From Centroberyx gerrardi (lineage: Eukaryota; Chordata; Actinopteri; Beryciformes; Berycidae), in NCBI RefSeq assembly GCF_048128805.1, contig NC_136000.1, positions 14,416,854 through 14,480,853 of the forward strand: a stretch of DNA of 64,000 nt. Direction: 5' to 3'. Below are positions 25,006 through 37,354 of this stretch, in pieces. Under the pieces are notes generated by a model. That model was not told where the DNA came from. It saw only the letters and a list, made by a program, of their open reading frames with translations, and ran no database searches. The stretch's first letter is position 1. Each line of letters starts with the position of its first letter. The translations under genes and the position numbers were made by a program.

Positions 25006-25013
25006 ACATAAAG
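24970..25013. repeat. A44 homopolymer run
   Basis: An uninterrupted run of about 44 A after CCCAAT. AATAAA overlaps its start, so it might be the 3' tail of an old retroposed sequence, but no parent sequence was recognised upstream. Confidence 0.9.
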
Positions 25014-25734
25014 CCCACGTTTCTGCTCTTCTGTTCCTATTGGTGAGGAAGTAGAAACCTCACACCTGGGGCAGGGCCGAGGACATGTGTTACCCACCAT
25101 GAAACCACATCTCTATTAAAGACAGTGATCTTTTCTGGATGGAACTTTCTGAGCTCTGACTCTTTATGTGAACTGTCCTGTAATGTAACTCCGAATGGGC
25201 GGCTAATGCCTGGCCGCTCTGCTACAGAGGTGAGGTGTGACTGTAGGGTGAACTCAAGGTGAATTTGCACTCCTTACATTCTGCCACTCTCCAGGTTCAC
25301 AAAGCAACCCTGCCAAACATTAGTGACATCACTTGGCTTCACTGGCGGTAAAAAATAGGTTCGATGAAAATGATTTTGCATGGCCTGATCAAATATTCTC
25401 ATGTGTCTCTATTATGCAGAACCCTGTTGTTCAGTCCATAATAACACCATTGATATATCCTTGAATAGCTACCAATCTTACATATCCATGCTGCTTCCCT
25501 GTTTTCATGAGATAATGTTTTGTCTCATGAGAAATGTGATAAGATCTCAGTTGATGCTGTTCGACGCGCAATTAAGCTGATTTTAACACATGCTTCATTC
25601 CGCACTTTTTCAAAACTATGTCTGCAGTTTAAATTGTGAATTAGCAGGCATACTTACGGCTGAATTTAATTTACATTGCACAGCACCTGTGTCTTATAAA
25701 GTGTTCACCATCCTTATTGCCATATACTGTAGAA

Positions 25735-26062
25735 GAGTGGTTGTCAAACTTGGGCCTGGGACCTCTCAGGGGGATGCAAGATGACTCATTGAATCTGAAA
25801 AAATATATTTCCACTAAACAAAACTACAGTATAATGTATTTTTTATCAAAGCAATTAATGTGTTTTTCTTGTGAGATAATGAACATTTGCAGCCGCTAGG
25901 CTTCTCCTAATAATTAATCCAGTAAAACTGCCTGAGAAGGGAAAACAAAAATCATCATCTGGTGCCAAATTTCTGTATTCTGCATGTTTATGCCTGCAAA
26001 AGAGAGGCGAGAGTAGGCAGTGCTTCATTTTGGGGGGGACCCAAACAGGTTAAGAACCACTG
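25735..26062. mobile_element. Non-autonomous hAT element with perfect 8-bp target duplication
   Basis: Ends GAGTGGTTGTCAAACTTGG and GGTTAAGAACCACTG are imperfect terminal inverted repeats of the hAT CAGTGGTTCTCAACC type. The element is bracketed by identical 8-mers CTGTAGAA at 25727-25734 and 26063-26070, the target duplication length of hAT transposases. At 328 bp it has no transposase. Confidence 0.85.
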
Positions 26063-26070
26063 CTGTAGAA

Positions 26071-26140
26071 CACTGGTTCTCAACAGGAATTGCACCAGGA
26101 CCCAAATTTGACCTTGTCCATGAAATTGCAACCCAGTTTC
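26071..26140. mobile_element. Left end of a second hAT-like element abutting the first
   Basis: Directly after the target duplication of the preceding element, CACTGGTTCTCAACAGG and following sequence resembles another hAT left end. No convincing right end was found, so only the start is annotated. Confidence 0.45.
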
Positions 26141-29100
26141 TTAAAGTAACATACACAGAATGAACAAGGGCTTTCTTAATCAACTACAATCACAAGTTGA
26201 TCTTGTGTATTGGAGGCTTATAATTGTCCTAAAAATATTTATACAGTTGGTTTGGGTGGCTGATGTCTGTTACCACTTAAAAATCTCTTCAGATCTTTGA
26301 ATGGACACATGTCCATGATGCTGTCAGAACAGTCCTGCGATGTGGTTTTGGGTCAAAACACAGTGCTGTGATAGAGTTATGATCATCAGCTCCTCTCCAA
26401 GTGTGGCTGCAAGCCTGTAAAAAATTATCGGTCCATATCACATCGCATCTAGATAGGAGCTCACACTAAAACGCCCACATAATGATTCCATAAAAGTGCT
26501 AGCAGAGGGAGCGTGGGCAGTTCTACATTGGACCTAGATTTGGCAGATAGCCTGTTGTCAGCCAGCTCATCTTCTCCACAGGGAACCTGAAGTAAAGGTT
26601 CAGTCAACCTACCAAGAAGTGTCTGCATGGTGTGCTTCACATTCACACAAAGGCTACAGCCAATCACTCCCCAATGACTTTGAATTATTCTATGCCATAT
26701 GACCGCAATGCACTGATGAATCTCTATTTGATAATGGCAGAAAGTTGTGTGTAGAACAGTCATTGCTTATGTGAACAAGAGGCTCACTTTTTGGACTTTG
26801 GACTTTTTGTTTCTATCCAAATCCAAATCCTATCAGAGGTTGTGTCTGCTGCAGGAGCCATACTGTAGTTCCTCCACAGTCTGACCTCTTCTGCTGCTTA
26901 CCAGAATGATGTAAAGATTACATTATACTACTACCAGCTGAAAATGTTATCTGACATTACTGAGAATGACACACTTGCTGATGGCATATTTCAGCTGTAA
27001 TAACCAGGAGTGAATGTGAACAGAGTCCAACACTGAAAAGCCAGTTTCTATGTTGTGCGTATTGGCTTTTCAAAGTCCCAGCCTAGTGAAGGAATTATTC
27101 AATGTGCTGTGAAGGCAATGCTTGTGGTGAGCTCACAGTCCTCTGCATCATGCGTAGCCCTCCTCATCCGTGCGTGGAGCGCAGGCTGGAGCACTTACAT
27201 AACCCAGTTAAAATATACCCCCAGTCACATGTAACGTTCAGCCCTGCAGATAGATATCCCACTGTCGCTTGAGCTGCTCTGGCAGCCGTTCAGACATTGG
27301 AGAGAGTATAAACACACACAAACACACACACACACACACACACGCAGAGCCATTAAAGTTTCGATCGTGATTCGCTGCCAGACATTCTAAACTGCCTGCA
27401 TGTGAACTGTCAGTGGAAAATGGTCAGGGAGCTTTTCTCTCTGAGTGAAGCACATGTGACTGACTGGAGTTGGACCGGGGAGAAGCCACAAAAACAGAGG
27501 GAGTGTACATGACGGGGCGCCGGAGGACCAACCCTTTAAAGTCACAGCACAGGCTTCTTGGAAACGAGCCCGGTATCGCTTCTTCTCTGACTACATAACC
27601 TCTAACACCAGCCCAAAACGCTATTGGTTGAACCTTGCCACACACAACTGGCACTTTTTTTTCTCCACACTGCTGCAGCGTGCCCACACTGCATGCAGTC
27701 ACATTTCTTGTGTGTGGGCGGGGTTAACTGAGCGAAACTAGCATTTACAGTAACAGGATGACATCTCTGGAGGTGTAGGCAGACTAGTGAGAAATGGAAG
27801 ACACATTCTAACCACAGAGAGAAGATTAAAAAGATTTCTGCCCGATTATGCAAGGAATTATGCAAGGAACACACTTGTTTAGGTTGTAAAGGTTAAAAGC
27901 AAGATTCAGCCACCAAGCTTCCTGTGATTAATGTCGTGAAAAACATCTGTGGGGAGTTTCACAAAACACTGCAACAGAATTTGCTATGTTTTCTGGGCTT
28001 AGAAAAGTTTAAGCATTGGTAAAAACTACGAGTCTGAGTACAAAGTTGCAAAGATCTGTTTTATTTAGATTGTTGATTGCACTGAAATTTGAATTTGTAA
28101 AAACTGACGTCCTTGTCATTAATTTCATAAGACCAGAGGGGTTTGAAGCAGCGCTATGACTGGTCAAAACTCCAAGGCCTTACAAAATCAGCAGGGAACT
28201 ATTGTGTAATCTTGTGATTACAAGGTTGTGACTTACTGGAAGTGCTGAATATTCTATCATCCAGTTGTATAATCCAGTTGTGACCAGCCACATCCACTGC
28301 ATGCGTCTTTAAGGTCTTATCCACGTTTGTCATGGCTCATACTGTTTGTGTTTATAATTACGTTCCCTGTAGCCGCTTCGGTTGCTGTTAACACAGTAAT
28401 GAACATTCCAGTCGGTCTTCCTCTCTCCAAGCCGCAACCTGTGTCTGGGTAATGCTTGAGCTATTAGTGGTGAATGGTCACAGTATGAGCTACACTCTGG
28501 AAAGGCTACTGATTGGTGTCCCCATTTAGAGACATACTGCACCGTACACAGCATGCACAAACCCATACAATGACACACTCACACACACACACACCAGTAT
28601 GGGTCCCAGTGTGGGTATTGAAAGGCATATGGACCAAAGCCAGGGTAGACAGAGCTGAGTCATATGCACAGCTCATAGCAAGGGACAGCTGCTAGTAAGA
28701 CAAGACACACACAAACATATTCCCCTGCCAGCACACAAGCATTCTCACATACACACACATATCCACTGGCAGCCACACACATGCAGGTATGGACACGTTC
28801 ACCTACTGTACAGCATGTCATGTGAAGCAGGGGTAAACTAAGGCTGTCTGCGTTGGTGACACTCTTGCAACTGGATTCATATTTTCATTAGTTAGTTATT
28901 GCATTAGACGTGCCACATGATTTGAAAATGAGAAACAGGTTTTGCAATAGCTCGTAAATTGTACACATGTGAGAGAGATGACAGATTGTAGCTTTTAGGT
29001 GTTCTGCTGTGTCTTATTGTGTATTATGTGATGAATGAGGGGTTGGAGGGATTAGGGTCGCTTTAGTAGTTAGGGGGGAAAAAAAGACAATTTGTAAAAT

Positions 29101-29520
29101 TATATAAAAAAAGATATTGTGGGTTCCACACGTGCGCACATCTCGAGCATTCAGTCGGCACTGGGATTGGGATTGGCATTATGAGTGTGTAGGTATCGTT
29201 TTACACTACATCTTGGAGGCTCATTAAAGCGACTGAGAAATATCAAAGACTCATCTGAGGTTGTGTATCTTGGTGATCTTCTTGCTGAATAAAGAAAGCT
29301 TTTGCGCACGTGAGAGGTCTTAGTGACGGGTGCGGAGGAGAAGACTTACAGTCCACAAAAATAGAGAAAACGCCCACACACCGTCTGCACTTGCATATCA
29401 AAACATACATTTATTAGGATGTGTAGAAAACCACCTGACGCTACAGTCAGTTGTTCTGATCCTTCTAGCCGAGGATAAGGATACAGCGGTAGTCACACTG
29501 ACCGACCACAGTCTGACGCA
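26141..29520. other. Gene-free region
   Basis: Non-coding with a (CA)n run at about 27311-27343 and scattered CA-rich stretches at 28560-28780. No exon or RNA gene recognised. Confidence 0.5.
27311..27343. repeat. (CA)n microsatellite
   Basis: About 15 CA units with one AA interruption. Confidence 0.95.
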
Positions 29521-29540
29521 CACAGTATCTCAAACAGGAA

Positions 29541-29577
29541 GCAACATTTTGGTCAAGGACCTTCATCAGGCATCCTG
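29541..29577. repeat. Dispersed repeat fragment B, related to 12872-12914
   Basis: GCAACATTTTGGTCAAGGAC followed by CTTCATCAGG matches the core of the fragment at 12.9 kb and a core common in fish repeats. The surrounding open frame at 29330-29686 is therefore probably repeat-derived. Confidence 0.5.
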
Positions 29578-32445
29578 TTGCATCAAAATGATGGAGGACA
29601 TGAGAAGCAAGAGCGAACGATTCCGTGCACTAGGTCGATGTCCAGCACCGCAAAGTTTTATGGTGGATTGTAACAGTCTCTACTGAGTCTTTACTGCCTG
29701 ATAGTGAGATTCTGTGCTAACACTCTCCTTCTGAACGGTGCTGGAGGAATGCCTGTGAATGTCATGGAAAAGCAGTTGCATTTCAGACCTCAATTCTGTC
29801 TGAATCAAGATGACTTTTGGACATCGAGTGATTTGTTTGCTGGAGTGAAAAATACATTTGACAGGAAAAATGAGCAGAGAGTTATGGTGCATTGTCTGGC
29901 AGTGATGGACTGATATTGTCACGATTGTGTCTGTCTAAATGTCTAAATGTCTACTACTCCATGTATTGTAGTTGCTTTAATGAAAAAGTTTGAATGATGA
30001 TTTGCATACTTAAGTTTATGTCATCTTTTCTATGCACCGTGAAGTTTCTCCAGCAAATTCTTCAGTATAGAAGTTCTGAATAAAATGTGACTGATGTGTT
30101 TTCAAACTTTGGCCTCCCGTGTGTCATTCAAGAAAATTGTGCTCTTTTTAGTGTGTGTGTGTATGTGGGTGTCTTGGGAGGCCTACAATTAAAAAAAAAA
30201 AGAGTAGGATCGGTTTCCGCCCGGCTGGACACCTGCACCCCCCCTCCCCTCTTACATAACCATCAAACTCGTCACATCTAATTAACAAAAACAATACCCT
30301 GGAAAAACCTTATCTAATCATCTCTCTCACATCCATGAAACCCTCAAAAGGCACAACGCCTCCAAAGTTCCTCAGTCCTTAGGGTGAGGTGGGGCGCTGA
30401 TCTTCACCCACGCACACGTGCTGTGCTTTTCTTAGAGGGAGGGTTGGGACCAATGTTTAGCGTATGCCCCTATAATGAAATGGGTATGTGCCTCTGATTT
30501 GGCTTTTATTTTTTATGAATGAGAGTGGGAGACATCCAGTCTCTGTCGGGCACAGAATCAGCCAGCCTCTCTGACAAATTGTAAATCACAGTGCCAGTTT
30601 TTGTGCGTGTGACTCATCTGACAGAAGAATGCGTCAACAAAAGAGCCGTGTATGTATGTGTGTGTTTGTGCGTGTGAAAACATCCCCTTTGTGAGGAGAA
30701 TGAAAATTGCTCGCTGTTGTCCTTTATGTGAATGCCAACTGCAAAAGAATTGGAGTTGGATTCTTCTCAGTGCAGAAATGTTCCTCAAGTTCACACAGAA
30801 GACGCGTTTAACAAATCCACAGCAATCTGTGATTTAACACTCAAAAACGCTTTGTGTTTGTGCAACAAAGACAAAAAGGATGTCAGGATGTTCAGGAAAA
30901 TAGGGCTCAAAGAGCAATAAGAAAAGACATTTAGGTATTTCTGAACATTTACTACTGATATAAATGTAGACACTAGAAATCTGAATTTTGTGGAGATTTT
31001 GATTCCATTTTAGACTAATATCTGTGCAGGCTTTTGCCGTTATTCTAAGCACTACATGTGCCTGAAATATCTCTTTGATCGAAGAAAAAATGTAGATGTT
31101 TGTTTCCTATCCTTTGATGTGACGTACACCATAGTGACAGGGGAGCCTTGGAGACAAAAAAGGGAAATGAGAGTTGCCGGGAAACTGTAGGAAGTGCATG
31201 GTCGTCTCAGAGGCCGGGGTCACGAAGGATGTGGGTCTGGGGAGCGAGACGACAGGAGACTGCTCATGGGATGTTTAAAGGATTGCAGTGGCAAACAGCA
31301 CGATTTTAATTCTACATGAGCGGCTCGCTGTCCCAGCAGGCGTGTCACCTCCACCGGCTTTATGGGAACACTGGGGTCTGCGGTGCGCATTCTTCACAGC
31401 GGGATGTGATTAAATGCACAGCAGCGAGAAGTAAACCCATCTCTCTTTAGGCCTGGACACTGGGCTGCTGTTGCCCCTCTCCTGCCTGCTCCTCACTTTG
31501 ACAGCAGAGCATAAAACCACATGTGCGCCTCTATGATCGCTTGACCGCAGAATGCCCTTAGAATCTACTTACCCAGCTGCAATTAAGTAAGGTTTTTATA
31601 AATTGTACGGAACATGCTCATTTTAGCAAGCGCAGAGGACACTCCAAGAAGTCCTTCTACATTTAAAGCCAGACAGATTTGCACCCAGTTGTTAAACTGT
31701 CTGGGCGGCGTCTTTGGCTCTGTAAACATCCCAAAGTGCATTTTCACATGCAACCTATCCATTCTGCAGACAGAGGGGAAAACAGAAGGAAAGAGGAGGG
31801 GAGTTGGGAGAGAGGTGAAGAAGAAGGGGAAACATGTTGCTTTTAATTCTGTTTGACTTGGCTAATTATGATTGTCAATTGAGGGAGACGGGGAGCATGG
31901 GCTGGATGTTTTGAGTGGGCGTCTCCCAAATGCATGTGATCACGTTTGCTGTGAAGGGGTTTGTGACTCACTGGCTCCAGGCTCCGAATCCTCGTCTGGC
32001 TTCCCACCAGAGCCTTCTGCACTCAGCCTCTCAGGCAGCCAAACACAGGCCCTGTGAGTCATGCCTTTACCGTCACTGTGTCCACAGAAAAAGAACAAAA
32101 AATAATCAATAACAATCAATACGGCCATTTAACACGCTGCATGTGAATTGTCTTCATTGACAGACTTTGTTAGAAGGTGGTTCAGGTTTTGCATGTAAAA
32201 TTAATCCTAGGGTTTGATGTCTTGGCTTAGACTGTTTAAAGGTGGATGATATGAAACAATAACAAACAACTTAGATCTATGCAGTCTAGATACTGAAGGA
32301 AAAAGGCATAGCAACATAAAGTAAAGAACTCTATTGTGAAGTGGGAAGTAAGATTAGTCTAAGACAGTTTACTTAGGAAAACATTAGGCTGCTAATCAAA
32401 CAAAGTCAACAGGCTATCTTGTTTAAATTTTTGCAATGATACTGG
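29578..32445. other. Gene-free region
   Basis: No recognised exon. A CACGTG E-box is at 30415-30420; such motifs are scattered throughout the window. Confidence 0.45.
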
Positions 32446-32600
32446 CAAGGTGGCAGGGTGGCCTAGTGGTTAGAAACCATCCTTGGCCTATACCAGAAGC
32501 CCTGTGCCCACAAACATCTGCCCTGCTGAAGTGTCCTTGAGCAACACCCCGAACCTACCAGCCCCAGACTTTCTCCACAGGGAGTAATAAAGTATAACAA
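32446..32600 (+). mobile_element. tRNA-derived SINE remnant
   Basis: TGGCCTAGTGG at 32459-32469 fits the RNA polymerase III A-box, and the downstream GTGTCCTTGAGCAACACCC motif is shared by many fish SINEs. The B-box is degraded. It lies about 0.5 kb before the presumed ciart first exon. Confidence 0.6.
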
Positions 32601-32769
32601 TATTAATAAATACTAACTGAAGTTGCTGACTGTGCCTTTAGCGAGCTGGACTGCTTACTGGCATGCCACAAGTGAAGCATCATCCAGATGATATAATGAG
32701 GAAGAATGCCTCTACAATGACCAAAACTAGCCCCGGATTGACTTTTCGCCCAGCTGCTGAAATGAAACT

Positions 32770-33075
32770 GATCCGCGTGTCCACGTGTTTGTGTCATTTC
32801 CATTTCATTTGAATATGTAAGCCGGTCTCGCCTATCGGTCCGAGGCTGCCTTGAAAAGCAAACTCTATTTGTCAGAGAGGGGGGGTTTGAAGAGCAAATG
32901 GGAGAGCCCGGCGTCTTTAACCCCGCCCCCCCAGACACGTTGCCTTGGGAGAAGCAACACGGGCCGCCGGATCGCAGTGCTGCTTCACTCACACACCGCT
33001 CAGCACATCAGCTGCTGTCCGCCCGGAGTCTGGATTTACCGCTGAACAAAGAAGAGTGCGATTCACTCCATCCCG
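32770..33075 (+). promoter_or_regulatory. Probable ciart promoter and non-coding first exon
   Basis: This local CpG-containing stretch has a CACGTG E-box at 32782-32787, a D-box-like ATATGTAA at 32813-32820, a GC-box (CCCCGCCCC) near 32921 and an E'-box CACGTT at 32936-32941. A strong donor (GGTAAGG) at 33076 could end a 5' UTR exon that splices to 35309. Mammalian Ciart is driven by CLOCK:BMAL1 through E-boxes, so the motifs fit, but the exon start and transcription are inferred. Confidence 0.45.
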
Positions 33076-35308
33076 GTAAGGTCGGTACCCTCGCTATAGC
33101 AGATCCTTCAAATAATGGGACGGGACGGGACTCACTGAGCCGCACTCATATTGTGTGGAGCAATAAAATACTCAGATGCTTTTATTTTAACAATAAGAAA
33201 TCATCTAGAGGAATGTGGCACCGTTATGATGATAGCCTGTGTTTGACCAAAATAAGCAGTTATCTGTCTTGTGGAGGCGCTTTATTGATAATAAGACAAA
33301 ACAGTGTGGGCCTGTACCGTGACAAATAATCCTATCGGTGCTTCTGCTTTTATATAATCCAACAATGTAGCCTGGGCTGCTAAATTTACTACGACTGATA
33401 AGGAAGAGTCTATTGTGTCTGTTGCCCAACTGCTTTTAAGTGGATTTGTCGGGTAGATCTATCTTCGCCATTTCTTTTCTTTTTTCTTTTCTGTGGATGT
33501 TATTGAATGGAGTTAATGATATTGGAGCTCGCCATGAAGGCAGATGTTCAGAGTATTTCTGTTCAGCAGCGTTTTTAAATGGGAATGAATAGGCTACTGT
33601 TTGTGGTGGACATCTGTGGGCTATTCATGTGCCCCACCTACACAGGTAGTCTATATATATCATATCATACAGGCTGTTTAGAGAAGAAAGGGAATGGCAT
33701 ATGTGTAAAAACACATCTCTGACCAGAGGCTGTTATCACTTGAACGTGGGCCTGTACAGCAGTAATTTGAATTTTCCATCAGGAGAAGGAATGTAAGAAA
33801 GAATGCATGCGGTGTTTGTGAAGGCCCAAGTGAGGTTTAATGGTAAAATGAAATGACACTGCTGTATAAAATCCCCCCCCATAAGGAATGTGGTTGTGCA
33901 AAATGGAACAATTAAGTTACAGATGCCATTTGTAGTTGTGTGAGAAATTTCTAGTGTTTGGTTCTCTGTAGTATTGTGTAGGTGTGTGTGGGTGTTTTGT
34001 AGGAAGTTTCCACACAGAAGAGCACATTGCCTATCTATGCCTAATTAAAAAGTAATATTCCACAAGAGTTTGAAAAGGATACTTTGTGCATACAAAATAA
34101 GTAGGCATACATGGAGCATTACCTTATATTACCTTTTTGCCCAGTTGTGTGGTAACCTGTTCACACACCTACATGTTCTTTGTAGGTCTTTTGTTTTCAG
34201 TAAAGCGGATCAGCAGTGGTCGAGCCATATTGTAGGCTGTAATTACAAACATCCAGATAGTTTTCTTGTTACGTTAGAGGCTCTAAAACCAGTAAAATCC
34301 GAGCTAAAGGCCCTACATCTCTTTTTAACAGTAAGATCGAAAGCTGATGGTGATCCTGAGACCAAGAACCAGGGAACAGTTAACTCTCCTTCTGTCACAT
34401 TTCACAGGAAGCAAGAGACATGCCAGGCAATTTAAACTCAAATAACAAAAATACTCCCTGTGCTGAAAATGCCATTCTCGCTTTATTTATTTATTCAGGG
34501 AGCCACCTAGTAATCATTGAGGATACAAGTAGGAGAGATAAAAAGAGCCTACAAGCATTTTGTAACTCTCTCCTGGAGGCCATGAAGAGTCTATGGCCGG
34601 ATGAGGTTTTATTCACTGGGCATTGTTTCGCGTTGTGAGCCGCCAGTGCCATCGTCCATTTAGTAAAATGCTTTATTTTTTCATAAGTGTTATTTGTGTT
34701 GATTCAAGGTTTCCAGTCTGAGCTATTGGTAGTCATGGTGGCAGACCCCCTGCTTCTTTGAATAAACAAGCTAACAATGTTTATGAATGTGTGTGGCAGC
34801 AGCAGCCGGCAGGCCACCTGATATAAGCTGGGTGGGGAAAATATCCGTGCTGCTGCTTTTGAATAACACCGAAATGAATAGATTTGTTCCAGATAAAATA
34901 GGAATTTGGTAACGTGTGCTGTTGTTGTTGTGTGGAGATTGTAGATGAGAATAATTCAAAGAGCCAAGGATTTGAATTCCTGACGGGAAGAACCGTGGAG
35001 CGTCTCGCTCAGGGCGACACAGGCTTGTTGGGGGTGTGAAGGTGTTTGGTGTTTGCTTTTGATGGCGGCCAGTCTGTGTTTACTGGCTCAGGTGTTGCGG
35101 CTGCAAAGCACACAGGTCAGTGTGGTCCCAGCAATTGGGTTTCACTGCCACCATCTGCTCAGCATACTCAACTGACTCTCTGTGCTTTGCTGTTCATCTG
35201 CAGGGTTTTTAGAGCTGCATTTATCTGATGCTCTTGTTCAAAGTAACCTACAGTGTTCATCTCTTTTGTGTTGTTGTAATATAGTAACCATGGCTTTCTC
35301 TCTGTCAG
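33076..35308 (+). other. Presumed ciart intron 1 (5' UTR intron)
   Basis: Runs from the donor at 33076 to the acceptor CTCTGTCAG ending at 35308. No exon or repeat stands out. Confidence 0.45.
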
Positions 35309-35348
35309 GTCAGTGATGGTCAGTGCTGGTTAGAGCCTGCAGCCAAGG

Positions 35349-37321
35349 ATGTCTGCTACAGATTCGGACAACTCCATTGACTGGCTGGCTAGTGACAACG
35401 AGGACGATGAGAGCGAGCGGGAGCCCGACTGTGCCGGAAAGCGCAGCCAGACAGAAGCTCCTCCGTCACACCTGGGCCCGTCTGAGAGCAGCTGCTGCAG
35501 AAGCAGCGAGGTGAAGGAGGGTGACAGTAACTGGAGCGAGGTCAGCGAGGCCTCCAGCCGGGGGTCTCCCTCCAGCTGCACAGACACATGGGACAGGGAC
35601 GCCTTCGGACTGTGTCAAACACAACGAGGAGAAAAACCCAATGATAAAAACACTCAGCAAGCACTGAAGAGGCCTCACAGCTCCACAGTGGAGGAGCGCA
35701 AGGAACGACAGCTCATTTCCAACGAATCAGAGAAAGACCGGATTTTCACCCGTAAGGTGAGGACCTCTGTGACTCATGTTTGAGGTTGACAGTGTCAGCA
35801 AAACTAGAGCGTGCCTTATCACCTAGATCAAGTTCCCTATTGGTTCTAGTGTGCTTCATGCATGACATTTCCAGTAAAAATGACCCTCCCCAGTACTGTA
35901 AGACTAGCATTAGTCATACTTTTCGCAAGAATTGCTGAGTTATTCCCCCATAATACAATTACAATAAAACAAAAGAACTTAAGCGGTGATCTAAATCATG
36001 CTGAGCAACTTTTATATGACACTGAAAGGCAGTTTGTGGAAGCCAGTTTGGTATATGTTTATTGCTATGAACAGTGAAAGGCTTTTGAACACGTTTTGAC
36101 AGATATTACCTACAATAAATCAACTTTCTTTTTCAGTGCACGGAGTTACAATGCTACATTCATCCACTGTCTTCAATCTTGACTGGGCTTCGTTCAGGGA
36201 GATACAGACAACGTAAGTCAGCCATTTCATATCTTTTCTCTTTTGCGCCTTGTAAATCTTTTCAATAGGTTCTGTACAAAACAACCATTTCTTAGGTGAA
36301 CCTAGATCTCTCGAGTCGGTCTCTCTCTCTCTCTTTCTCTCTCTTTTTCCTCTCCTCTCTCTCATGTGGATCAGAAGAAAACAATAAACTGGATAGACGG
36401 CGTGCCACTCTTTGAGAAATAAGTGTCCCTGAGATTTGAGAGAGAGATGTCTGAAACATGTACACTATTGTTTGGTTTAGGACTATCAAGTAACCACAAG
36501 TATTTCCTTTGTGTGGTGTCTCTACCTTTTTATAATGGAGCCCATTTTGTGCATAGTAAAGGTGTGTATAGAGCAATGCGAATCACACTTCCTAAATGGC
36601 CTTTGAGCTTCAGATCAGTCAACATATTAAACAGGGAAAAATACACTTCTGAGTTATTTTTATACCTATGGGCAATTTTCCTGTAAATTGGATGCCTGGC
36701 AGAGATGGGTGAGAACATACCAGAATGCACACAGTGTAAGGCTCTACCTAAGTCGACTAACACAGTATGCATTACAGGGGCCTCTTAATAAGGCTTCTGT
36801 AAGCGAGCACCATGTTCAGGCAGGCTCTGAAAGTGCTTAGTTTGGGATCCCGGTCAAACCCAAACCTTGTGCGACCCGACACTTCCTGGCCAAAGAGGCA
36901 GGGAGTCTACTCCCTCTCATACACATTTCACACAACCCATCTGCTTCACAGATTCAGCCCTGCTGTCAACACAGTTCATGTGGCTCATGGTAGAACTCCC
37001 CTTTTCCTTTCCCAGGACTCAGCAGTTTCCAGGAGAGTGTGGCCATGGACAGGATTCAGAGGATCATGGGTGTGCTGCAGAACCCCTGCATGGGGTAAGT
37101 GTCTTCAACGTGGCCCACATATCATAAGTCTTACAGGTTGCAATATAGTCATCCTATAATATTCATTCTATACCAGTTATGTACATTTGTGTAGATACAG
37201 ATGGGCTCAATATAGTGAGACATACTGTATGCCTGTGTGCTTGGTCCAGCCTGAGCGTCTTTCAAATAGCTTGCTAAAATAGAAAATCTCTGTTTCTTCA
37301 AAATGCGCTCATATAGCTCTG

Positions 37322-37354
<33 letters not shown>

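Noticed and set aside
24970..25013. A44 run as the tail of a processed pseudogene
   Set aside because: The upstream sequence shows no recognisable mRNA or SINE body and no target duplication was found.
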